Below, in pieces: positions 17,159-24,476 of a stretch of DNA of 34,986 nucleotides. The notes beneath the pieces are model-generated. The model did no database searches, was not told the origin of the DNA, and was given only the letters and a program-made list of their open reading frames with translations. The stretch is from Enterobacterales bacterium (GTDB lineage: Bacteria > Pseudomonadota > Gammaproteobacteria > Enterobacterales > Enterobacteriaceae): contig CANJWD010000010.1 in NCBI GenBank assembly GCA_947478475.1, forward strand, positions 1-34,986. Direction: 5' to 3'. Position 1 is the stretch's first letter, and every line of letters begins with the position of its first letter. A program made the translations under genes and the position numbers.

Positions 17159-18159
17159 GTGATGTGGCCTCACTGAGGCTGAGGAAAATAGAGCCAAATA
17201 TTGCCATGCTTCGCGGGTTGCAGATAAAAATTAACGCATTGCGGCCTCTGTTTATCCCAATAAAAGAACGAAACTATTTTCAGTTTGAATTGCATGCTGA
17301 TGGTGTCGTCTGTCAGTCGATGCTGGATGTTGTAGCGTGGCTGGAAAATAAACTGGTTACACCGGACACGCTGGCGTGGCGGGATATTGATCCTTTTTAT
17401 CTTGGTTATGTATTTGCTCTGAAAGTACCGAAATTATCCATTTCTGCTCTGGCTCCGCCTGGGTATGAAGTAAAAGAGGTACGTGTTGTTGCCGGCACAG
17501 AGATAGCCGGTGAAAAAATAAAGATACCCAGCACGGCAGGAGAGCTGCTGTTTGACGCTATTCCTTCGTCGATGCTACCGCCCGTTGTTTTTGCTCCTCC
17601 ATGGGCACTGAAAGTACCTCTGACGTTTTCGCTTGGCAGCAGCCGGATAAAATCAGTACGTCTGATGTCTGTTAGCTACGGTGATCTGTTATTGATTCAA
17701 CGAATTAAACATCGGGTTTATATTGCTGACAGACTGGCTTTTAGTTTTAATCTGTCAGACGAGGGGAGCATTATGGTAGATGAATATGATGAAGAAGATA
17801 CGGAAACAGAAGAAGAGATTAATGAAGATATAGAAAATGAATCAGAAGAAAGCAGTGACGAAAGTGGTGCGGTGATTAATGATGAAAATATACCCAGGTC
17901 GATCACATCCCCGGATAAATTTGAGCTGAATAAAATAAATTTAAAAATGAATTTCTTACTGCAGCAACAAACTATGACGCTTGATGAAGTGTCTCAGCTA
18001 CAGGCGGGGAGCCTGATAAAATTACTTCCTGATGCAGAGAAAAAAATAATAATGATGGTGAATAATCAACGTTATGCTAAAGGAGAGCTAATTCAAATTG
18101 GCGATAACCTTGCGGTAGAAGTGCAGGAAGTCTATTTCGGTGAGGATAAAGGTAAGTAA
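17155..18159 (+). CDS. spaO: SpaO/SctQ, sorting-platform C-ring protein
   Basis: The 334 residues compare with 303 in Salmonella. SpaO forms the six pods of the sorting platform that load substrates in order. The N-terminal part is family-specific. The C-terminal part (about 255-330) is the SpoA domain found in FliN and FliM (LNFL-like start KMNFLLQQQTMTLDEVSQL, LLPDAEKKIIMMVNNQ, YAKGELIQIGDNLAVEVQEVY). Between the two lies a very acidic linker at 207-240 (many Glu and Asp), longer than I expect for Salmonella and probably the source of the extra length. ATGA overlap with invJ. An internal start at 17773 probably yields a second, short product. Confidence 0.9.
   Translation: MSDVASLRLRKIEPNIAMLRGLQIKINALRPLFIPIKERNYFQFELHADGVVCQSMLDVVAWLENKLVTPDTLAWRDIDPFYLGYVFALKVPKLSISALAPPGYEVKEVRVVAGTEIAGEKIKIPSTAGELLFDAIPSSMLPPVVFAPPWALKVPLTFSLGSSRIKSVRLMSVSYGDLLLIQRIKHRVYIADRLAFSFNLSDEGSIMVDEYDEEDTETEEEINEDIENESEESSDESGAVINDENIPRSITSPDKFELNKINLKMNFLLQQQTMTLDEVSQLQAGSLIKLLPDAEKKIIMMVNNQRYAKGELIQIGDNLAVEVQEVYFGEDKGK
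17773..18159 (+). CDS. Internal translation product of spaO (short SpaO form)
   Basis: An in-frame ATG at spaO codon 207 is preceded by GAGGGGAG at 17761-17768, a far better Shine-Dalgarno sequence than most genes in this operon have. It would give a 128-residue protein made of the acidic linker and the SpoA domain. Short forms started at an internal codon near residue 203 are known for Salmonella SpaO and also occur in the Spa33 and YscQ families, where they bind the long form. The position here corresponds. Not shown experimentally for this organism. Confidence 0.7.
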   Translation: MVDEYDEEDTETEEEINEDIENESEESSDESGAVINDENIPRSITSPDKFELNKINLKMNFLLQQQTMTLDEVSQLQAGSLIKLLPDAEKKIIMMVNNQRYAKGELIQIGDNLAVEVQEVYFGEDKGK

Positions 18160-18164
18160 TTATT

Positions 18165-18830
18165 ATGTCTAATGACATCTCATTGATTGCGCTATTATCT
18201 TTTATCACTGTTATTCCATTTATTGTAGCTGGAGGAACGTGTTTTATAAAATTTTCTATCGTTCTTGTCATGATAAGAAATGCACTTGGCGTACAACAGG
18301 TGCCATCAAATATGACATTAAATGGTATTGCGCTGATATTGTCAATATTTGTTATGACGCCAGTAACAAGGGATATTTATATTTATTTTCAAACAAATAA
18401 AATTGATTTAACCAATGAATTATCAGTAAATAAATTTATGGATACCGGCTTGTCAGGTTATAAAACCTATTTGCGTAAGTATGCCGATCCTGAATTAGTA
18501 GTTTTTTTTGAAAGAACACAAGGAAAACAGATAGCTGAAAGTGATAATGAAAATGGTGAGCAGGAAGAGATGGATTCACTTTTCTCTTTGCTCCCCGCTT
18601 ATGCACTGAGTGAAATAAAAGATGCCTTCACTATTGGATTTTATATTTATTTGCCTTTTGTCGTCATCGATCTCGTCATATCCAGTATTTTGCTGGCATT
18701 AGGAATGATGATGATGAGTCCGGTAACACTTTCGGTCCCAATAAAACTTATTCTGTTTGTGGCAATGGATGGCTGGGCTTTATTATCAAAAGGACTTATT
18801 TTGCAATATATAGATTTATCTCATACATGA
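18165..18830 (+). CDS. spaP: SpaP/SctR, export apparatus core
   Basis: The 221 residues compare with 224 in Salmonella. Five SpaP subunits start the export channel in the inner membrane. It has the family's N-terminal hydrophobic helices, GGTCFIKFSIVLVMIRNALGVQQVPSNM (a near-invariant FliP/SctR motif), a central periplasmic segment (about 80-135) and the C-terminal pair around YLPFVVIDLVISSILLALGMMMMSPV. Intact and full-length. It lies five bases after spaO and is followed by a 61-base gap before spaQ. Confidence 0.97.
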   Translation: MSNDISLIALLSFITVIPFIVAGGTCFIKFSIVLVMIRNALGVQQVPSNMTLNGIALILSIFVMTPVTRDIYIYFQTNKIDLTNELSVNKFMDTGLSGYKTYLRKYADPELVVFFERTQGKQIAESDNENGEQEEMDSLFSLLPAYALSEIKDAFTIGFYIYLPFVVIDLVISSILLALGMMMMSPVTLSVPIKLILFVAMDGWALLSKGLILQYIDLSHT

Positions 18831-18891
18831 AACTGATAAAACTAACAACAGGATACCGTTAATAATAAAATATAATTATTTCAGGAGGTTT

Positions 18892-19149
18892 ATGGAAAAT
18901 ATTTTTTATGCCAGTAATAAAGCAATGTTATTGATTGTTGTACTATCGGCTGGCCCTGTGGCGGTAGCAACTTTTGTTGGCCTTATTATTGGATTAATAC
19001 AAACAGTAACGCAATTACAGGAACAAACTCTTCCTTTCGGTGTAAAATTATTATCAGTATTTGGCTGTTTGTTTGCGATCTCAGGTTGGTTGTCTGACAA
19101 GGTATTGAATTTTGCTACTGAGATTTTTCAGATAGCACTGGCTCGCTAA
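18892..19149 (+). CDS. spaQ: SpaQ/SctS, export apparatus subunit
   Basis: The 85 residues compare with 86 in Salmonella. It is a small two-helix membrane protein (AMLLIVVLSAGPVAVATFVGLIIGL and LLSVFGCLFAISGWL), with the conserved loop IQTVTQLQEQTLPFGVKL between them. Four copies wrap the SpaP5-SpaR1 core and form the gasket. A strong AGGAGG lies five bases upstream of the ATG. Confidence 0.96.
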   Translation: MENIFYASNKAMLLIVVLSAGPVAVATFVGLIIGLIQTVTQLQEQTLPFGVKLLSVFGCLFAISGWLSDKVLNFATEIFQIALAR

Positions 19150-19175
19150 CGCATGATTATGCATGGCATTCATAA

Positions 19176-19922
19176 ATGAATGATCAGATATTGCTCATTG
19201 CCATGAGCTATGTGAGGATCGCACCGGTATTTTATTTACTGCCTTTTTTTAATGACCGTATTTTAAATGGTCTGTTATTTAAAAATGTACTGATATATCT
19301 TATTATTCTTGGAATGTGGCCGCTCATTTTTCCTATGCGATCAGCGCTGGAAAATACGGCAATTCTGGTTATTATTAGCAGTGAGCTTTTTACCGGGATG
19401 GTGTTAGCATTTGTAGTCTGCGTTCCCTTTTGGATTGCCAGTAACATTGGTGAACTGATCGATAACCAGAGAGGGGCTACGATCAGTGACACTATCGATC
19501 CCTCCAATGGGGCCGAAACTTCAATACTGGGTGCCTTTCTTAATTTTTTTTGTAGTGTTATCTTCCTGAATCAGGGGGGAATGCTGCTATTACTGGAGGC
19601 GTTAGCCAGCAGTTATCAGCATATTCCGTTTGGCTCTGTAGTAGGAAATTTCAACTGGCCTGAAATGGGTGTATGGCTTAATGCCATGATAGCCCGTAGC
19701 CTGATATTATCAGCCCCGGTTTTGGTGGTGATGTTTTTATGTGAAGTTGCTCTTGGTGTGTATTCGCGTTTTTGTCCACAGCTCAATGCATTTTCTTTAT
19801 CGCTAACGATTAAAAGTATTATCGCATTCTGCGTTTTAATCATTTATTTCACTAGCGGATTGCCGTCAGAATTAATGGATTTGTTTGATATGAATAGTTT
19901 TTATCAAATGATGGAGCGTTAA
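19176..19922 (+). CDS. spaR: SpaR/SctT, export apparatus subunit
   Basis: The 248 residues compare with 263 in Salmonella. A single SpaR completes the helical SpaP-SpaR-SpaQ channel and helps anchor the inner rod. Several membrane helices are evident (NVLIYLIILGMWPLIFPM, LILSAPVLVVMFLCEVALGV). The family segment DNQRGATISDTIDPSNGAETSILG is also present, the equivalent of the RGA-containing stretch in FliR/SctT. The ATG has no strong ribosome site. The stop is two bases before the GTG of spaS, so the pair are translationally linked. Confidence 0.95.
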   Translation: MNDQILLIAMSYVRIAPVFYLLPFFNDRILNGLLFKNVLIYLIILGMWPLIFPMRSALENTAILVIISSELFTGMVLAFVVCVPFWIASNIGELIDNQRGATISDTIDPSNGAETSILGAFLNFFCSVIFLNQGGMLLLLEALASSYQHIPFGSVVGNFNWPEMGVWLNAMIARSLILSAPVLVVMFLCEVALGVYSRFCPQLNAFSLSLTIKSIIAFCVLIIYFTSGLPSELMDLFDMNSFYQMMER

Positions 19923-19924
19923 CG

Positions 19925-21007
19925 GTGGCGGAAAAAACCGAGCAGCCCACGGAGAAAAAACTCCGGGATTCTGCCAGAAAAGGGCAAACATTTAAAAGTA
20001 AAGATCTGACAGCGGCCATTGTTTTATTCTGTGGTATTGGATTTATCGGTTCAGGTTTTAGTTTTTTTTCCTTTGTCGGATTTGTTAAAAATCTATTATT
20101 ACATCCTGGAGAGACCGATATGCATCACTATATCAAAACACTTCTCCAGTTGTATTTTATTATGGTATTACCCATTATAGGTATTTGTTTATTTAGCGGA
20201 GGTTTATTTGCTTTATTTCAAAGTAAATTTCAGCTGGCGACGGAAGCGGTAAAGCTGGATTTGAATAACGTAAATCCTGTTTCTGGTTTTAAAAAAATAT
20301 TCAGTATGCGTTCTGTTAAAGAGATTATTAAAGCTTTGCTTTATTTGGTTGTTTTTTTTATTTCCATATATATATTTTATATTTTATATAAACGTGAAGT
20401 TTTTATGATTTACCGCGGAAGTATTAATACACTGATCAATGAATTTCTTTCAATGGGTATTTCTTTCGTATTTATTTTTTTAGGGACATCGCTATTGGTA
20501 TTGCTTTTTGATGCTCTGACAGAATATTTTCTGCATGTCAAAGACCAAAAAATGGAGAAACATGAAGTTAAAAAAGAATATAAAGAATCTGAAGGGAATC
20601 CGGAAATTAAAAGCGCCCGTAAACAGGCACATTTTGAGTTATTGTCCGGGCAAATGAAATCGAATGTAGCAAGTTCAGAATTTGTACTGGCTAACCCTAC
20701 TCATATTGCCATAGCGATTTATTTTGATCCTGATGTCGTTGAGCTACCGTTTATTTCTGTACGTGCCAGAAATGCTCAGGCACTGGCCGTTGTTGCTTAT
20801 GCTGAGGAAATCGGTGTACCGGTGGTCAGAGATGTGCGTATCGCACGTAATATTTATTTTAATCACCAGCTGTACAGTTTTGTGCGTGACGAATCACTGA
20901 TCGATGTGATGAGAATACTGTTATGGTTAAAACAAGTGGAGTTCAGTGGTGGTGACCACCGCAAGGAACGTCTTTTTAGCCCGACAGAGAGTGTATTACC
21001 AGAATAA
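19925..21007 (+). CDS. spaS: SpaS/SctU, autocleaving substrate-switch protein
   Basis: The 360 residues compare with 356 in Salmonella. SpaS controls the change from needle/rod to translocator and effector export. It starts with GTG and the typical MAEKTEQPTEKKLRDSARKGQ. Four membrane segments follow up to about residue 205, then a charged linker and the cytoplasmic domain. The self-cleavage motif NPTH is intact at residues 257-260 (followed by IAIAIYF). Downstream lie the usual VSVRARNAQALAVVAYAEEIGVPVVRD-like elements. It is the last gene of the inv/spa block, and a 179-base gap precedes sicA. Confidence 0.97.
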   Translation: MAEKTEQPTEKKLRDSARKGQTFKSKDLTAAIVLFCGIGFIGSGFSFFSFVGFVKNLLLHPGETDMHHYIKTLLQLYFIMVLPIIGICLFSGGLFALFQSKFQLATEAVKLDLNNVNPVSGFKKIFSMRSVKEIIKALLYLVVFFISIYIFYILYKREVFMIYRGSINTLINEFLSMGISFVFIFLGTSLLVLLFDALTEYFLHVKDQKMEKHEVKKEYKESEGNPEIKSARKQAHFELLSGQMKSNVASSEFVLANPTHIAIAIYFDPDVVELPFISVRARNAQALAVVAYAEEIGVPVVRDVRIARNIYFNHQLYSFVRDESLIDVMRILLWLKQVEFSGGDHRKERLFSPTESVLPE

Positions 21008-21186
21008 GAATTAATCATAAACTTTAAGTCAATTATATAAAAAAATTTGGAAATTTTCCTCAATTATTTTTAGTAAAATATAAATTTTTAATTACGGGCG
21101 ATTTATTACAGCTATTCATGAATACATGACTATTCTGAATATTATACGAAAAAAAATCGTTTTTAATATGCAGGAGAAAGAGAGAA
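21008..21186 (+). promoter_or_regulatory. Likely promoter region of the sic/sip genes
   Basis: This is the longest gap inside the plus-strand T3SS array and it is strongly AT-rich. It contains an inverted repeat AAAATTT-GG-AAATTTT near 21040-21057. A TATTATAC stretch that could be a -10 lies near 21138-21145. The good ribosome site CAGGAGAAAGAG precedes the sicA ATG. In Salmonella the sicA promoter is activated by InvF with SicA. By analogy, and only by analogy, the binding site should be here. Confidence 0.4.
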
Positions 21187-21759
21187 ATGAGCGATAAAAG
21201 TACGCATAAACAACATAAAGCAAAACACACTGCTCGCGATGCTCCGATGAACGATGAACAGGGTGATGCGTTTGTTGCTAAATTATTTGAATCGATTGAA
21301 GGGGGGGCAACTTTAAAAGATATACAGGGCATCCCGGATACCTTTATGAAAGGTATTTATACCTATGCCCATGAATTTTATAACCAGGGGCGCCTGGATG
21401 ATGCAGAAGTTTTTTTTCGGTTTTTATCGATCTACGATTTTTATAACGCCGATTATATGATGGGGCTGGCGGCGGTTTATCAGCTTAAAAAACGTTACGA
21501 AAAAGCACTGGAGCTCTATTCGCTGGCCTATGCTATCCCTAAAAAAAGAGAGGACCGTACCGGACCGGGTGAGTACCGGGCCATGTTTTATGCCGGGCAG
21601 TGTAACATTATGCTTAAAAAAGGCGAAAATGCGAAACGATGTTTTGAAATGGTCATTGAGAATTCGACTGACGAAGAATTAAAGAAAAAAGCCACGATCT
21701 ATCTTGAGACGCTGAATAATCAGCAGACAGAAATGGAACATCTTCATCCCACCGAATAG
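21187..21759 (+). CDS. sicA: SicA/SctX-type translocator chaperone (class II, TPR)
   Basis: The 190 residues compare with 165 in Salmonella. SicA keeps SipB and SipC apart and soluble before export. Once free of them it is the co-activator of InvF. Three tetratricopeptide-like repeats are visible: YAHEFYNQGRLDDAEVFFRFLSIYD, YMMGLAAVYQLKKRYEKALELYSLAYAI and AMFYAGQCNIMLKKGENAKRCFEMVIE. The extra length is an N-terminal polar segment rich in Lys, His, Thr and Asp. The gene has its own ribosome site and probably its own promoter, and lies directly upstream of its clients. Confidence 0.93.
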   Translation: MSDKSTHKQHKAKHTARDAPMNDEQGDAFVAKLFESIEGGATLKDIQGIPDTFMKGIYTYAHEFYNQGRLDDAEVFFRFLSIYDFYNADYMMGLAAVYQLKKRYEKALELYSLAYAIPKKREDRTGPGEYRAMFYAGQCNIMLKKGENAKRCFEMVIENSTDEELKKKATIYLETLNNQQTEMEHLHPTE

Positions 21760-21813
21760 TCCCGTTATTACAGTTTTATTTTTCTTAATAAATTGATTTA
21801 ACAGGATAATATT

Positions 21814-24426
21814 ATGAACAGTTCAATAAATTCATCACCCAATAAATTGCCTGAGAGTATCAGGCAGCAAATACTCGATAAGTACCAGACAGTTGCTGAT
21901 CCCAGTGCTGTGATGCTTAAGGCAAATCAGGAATTTTCTAAAGTCGCAACCCGGCTGGCGAGCGGCGGGGCAGAACAGGATGCCGCAGCCGGGCACTCTG
22001 ATCCTAATGCGCCAAAGTTACCGGATCCTGATCCCAATGCCATTAAGGATGCGGTACGGCTGATCCGCGAAGAAATCCGGAAAAGCAGCAGCACCGCACA
22101 GCAGAAACAGCCGCAGACAGAGGGTAAAACGCAGGCTGAGCGGGGAGCAAACAAGGAGGCGAACTATGCAAACAGCGCTGCCGGTACGGAGCGGGCCTCC
22201 GAAACTGACCGGCCCGCTCAGCAGAATGCTAAAGCAGAGGGACACTCTGGTGAACTGAATAAACCGAATGAACTGAAAAAAAGCCCAGGCGCGGATGATA
22301 ACGCCAGCCGCCAGCGTCGCAGCACGGATAATACTTTACCGGCAAAACAGGGACAATTCAGCGGCAGTATGGCGAAGAACCACAGCCCCTCCCCCAGCCT
22401 GCTCTTCGGCGCGAAGCAAGGTCAGCAGAGTCAGCAGAGTCAGCAGAGTCAACAAAATAAGGGTAGTGCCCCTGTGAAAGAGAGTGCCGGCACATCCGTA
22501 CCAGACAGCGGTGTCCACGCTGATGTAGCGGATAGCAGCCTGCCGGTTACAGCTGCTGGCAATGCGGGTACAAATCAGGCACCGACTCAGACTCAGGCCC
22601 CGGCCCCGGCTAAAGGTGGCAATCTGTCAGAGAATTTGTTGAGCAATGATGAGGGCGGTGAGTATGCGCCGGATAGCAGTTCGGGCGCTGATACGCCAGA
22701 TACCAATTCGCTGACCAAATTTGTCGGTAATGAAGGTAAAAGTAAGGTACAGAACCGGGATAAGAGCGAAAACAGAGCGGTAAATCAACGGGAGAGTCTG
22801 CAGAACAACGCGGTTGCCAAAGAAGGTAAATTTGCCGTCGACAGTCAGCTGGCTGCTAATGCGGTGCAAACCACCAGCGCAGCCGCTGTGCTTGAAGAAG
22901 AACAGAGCCTGGCTGATGACGACAGGCCGCTGAGCAGCAGAGCTGCCATGAGCTTATTATTCGGTAAGGTACTGGAATTACTTGATAGTAACTCTGTTGA
23001 AAAGATGATGGGGACTATGCAGGCAATGGCTTCAGCCAACAATTCTACAGTCGCTGCTTTTCAGGCATCCGCTGATGCGATTGCCGGTATGACCGATGAT
23101 AATGCCCAGCTGCAGGGTGAGCTGAGTAGCGCCGAGGAGACCCTGAACGGGCTGAAGCAAGCGAGTGCCGATGCCGCCGCTGCGGCTGCGGACAACCCTA
23201 ATGATGCAGATTTGCAGGCAAAGGCCGCTGCGGCTGCCAGCGCAGTCACTACCCAGGAGGGAAAGGTGGCAGTCATCAAGGATAAACTGGTCACGAATTT
23301 TAATGCCATCGCTGATGCGAATGAGAAATTCCATGGTGAATTATCGGCCTGGAATGCTTCGCATAACTATCCGGAAACGGGGCAAATGCAGCAGGATGTT
23401 TACACGTCTTCCGCCAAAATGGCGCTGATCATGGCACAGTTTATGGCTGATCTCGATACAGACAGAATTAATAAAATGAATACGGCGCTGAAAAAGAGTC
23501 AGGCTATTGATGCCGCCAGAATTGCCGAAAGCCAGAAAAGCCTGGCGGAGGCGGTAGAGAGTAAAAGAAAATCGGATGCTATGGGATGCATTATGAAACT
23601 GGTTGCGGCGCTGGTGACCGCGATCAGTTTTGTTGCCGCAATTTTTACCGGCGGGGCATCCCTGGTGTTTGCCGCGGCGGCACTGGCGATACTGGTAGTG
23701 GACACCGTTCTGGAGGCGGCGGGTGCAGGCTTTACCATTATGGGAAGCTTTATGGATAGTGTGATGAAACCGATTATGGAGGGCATTACTAAAGCAGTTA
23801 CTGCGGTGCTTGAACTTGTCGCGGACGCGATTGATGGAATAGCAAAGGCAGGTGCCAAGGCGCTGGGTCTTCCGGAACCTGAGCCCATCGATCGATCCGG
23901 GATCAAAATGGCGAGTGCAATTCTTGGGGCAATTGTCGTGGCCATTGGTGTCGTCGCGATGATGGTTGGTGGAATGGGGGCGGCTGGCTCAAAAATGCTG
24001 TCGAGTATCGCGAGTAAGGCGGTGCCGAACCTGGTAAAATCGCTGGCATCCAATGCGACACAGTATCTCAGCAAAATGGTGGCTCCGATAATGAAATCCC
24101 TCTCCGCAGCCACGGAGGTAAGTGTAGCGACACTACAGACCGCGACGAAGGTAGTGACTACCGGAGTCCAGGCGGCAACATCGGTGGGCGTGGGCATCCC
24201 GCAGGCGGTGTACACCGAAGAACTCAACAAAGCGCTGGCAAAGTCACAGTTCGAGGAGCAGATGCAAAGGCAATTCGGTTCCATGATAGCGAAGAGCGAA
24301 ATGGAACTGTTCACTGCGATGCGCAAATTTCTGACGGAATTCCAGGAGATGCTGCTGGAAGTCACCAGTTCCCGTGGTAAGGCGGCGAAAGCGATTCTTA
24401 GCGGTATGAAGCCTATCGCTTCCTGA
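21814..24426 (+). CDS. sipB: SipB/SctE, major translocon pore protein, extended
   Basis: The 870 residues compare with 593 in Salmonella SipB. SipB inserts into the host membrane with SipC to make the translocation pore. Two hydrophobic regions are at about residues 590-650 (MGCIMKLVAALVTAISFVAAI, LVFAAAALAILVVDTVLEAA) and 697-727 (MASAILGAIVVAIGVVAMMVGG), separated by an amphipathic stretch with AKALGLPEPEPIDRS. This is the SipB/IpaB arrangement. A coiled coil (about 400-520) precedes them. The first 350 residues are Ser/Gln/Asn/Pro/Lys-rich low-complexity sequence, with a Gln-Ser repeat near 203-214. That largely accounts for the extra length. Base composition is visibly richer in G and C than the inv/spa genes. 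Confidence 0.9.
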   Translation: MNSSINSSPNKLPESIRQQILDKYQTVADPSAVMLKANQEFSKVATRLASGGAEQDAAAGHSDPNAPKLPDPDPNAIKDAVRLIREEIRKSSSTAQQKQPQTEGKTQAERGANKEANYANSAAGTERASETDRPAQQNAKAEGHSGELNKPNELKKSPGADDNASRQRRSTDNTLPAKQGQFSGSMAKNHSPSPSLLFGAKQGQQSQQSQQSQQNKGSAPVKESAGTSVPDSGVHADVADSSLPVTAAGNAGTNQAPTQTQAPAPAKGGNLSENLLSNDEGGEYAPDSSSGADTPDTNSLTKFVGNEGKSKVQNRDKSENRAVNQRESLQNNAVAKEGKFAVDSQLAANAVQTTSAAAVLEEEQSLADDDRPLSSRAAMSLLFGKVLELLDSNSVEKMMGTMQAMASANNSTVAAFQASADAIAGMTDDNAQLQGELSSAEETLNGLKQASADAAAAAADNPNDADLQAKAAAAASAVTTQEGKVAVIKDKLVTNFNAIADANEKFHGELSAWNASHNYPETGQMQQDVYTSSAKMALIMAQFMADLDTDRINKMNTALKKSQAIDAARIAESQKSLAEAVESKRKSDAMGCIMKLVAALVTAISFVAAIFTGGASLVFAAAALAILVVDTVLEAAGAGFTIMGSFMDSVMKPIMEGITKAVTAVLELVADAIDGIAKAGAKALGLPEPEPIDRSGIKMASAILGAIVVAIGVVAMMVGGMGAAGSKMLSSIASKAVPNLVKSLASNATQYLSKMVAPIMKSLSAATEVSVATLQTATKVVTTGVQAATSVGVGIPQAVYTEELNKALAKSQFEEQMQRQFGSMIAKSEMELFTAMRKFLTEFQEMLLEVTSSRGKAAKAILSGMKPIAS
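22421..22456 (+). repeat. 9-bp tandem repeat in sipB (Ser-Gln-Gln)
   Basis: GTCAGCAGA is present three times perfectly plus one degenerate copy (GTCAACAAA), in frame, giving an SQQ repeat in the disordered N-terminal part of SipB. A length change of one unit would not break the frame. Confidence 0.85.
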
Positions 24427-24476
24427 TGCTGCCGGATAATTAAACCGTGTTTTTAGTGTGACCTAAGGGGTTCATT

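Noticed and set aside
21008..21332. Minus-strand frame opposite the sicA start
   Set aside because: It would read against the operon across the promoter region and the first part of sicA, with Phe/Leu/Ser composition expected from AT-rich DNA.
23499..24365. 288-codon open frame on the minus strand opposite sipB
   Set aside because: It lies entirely within the conserved hydrophobic part of sipB and has the same shadow composition and no start signal.
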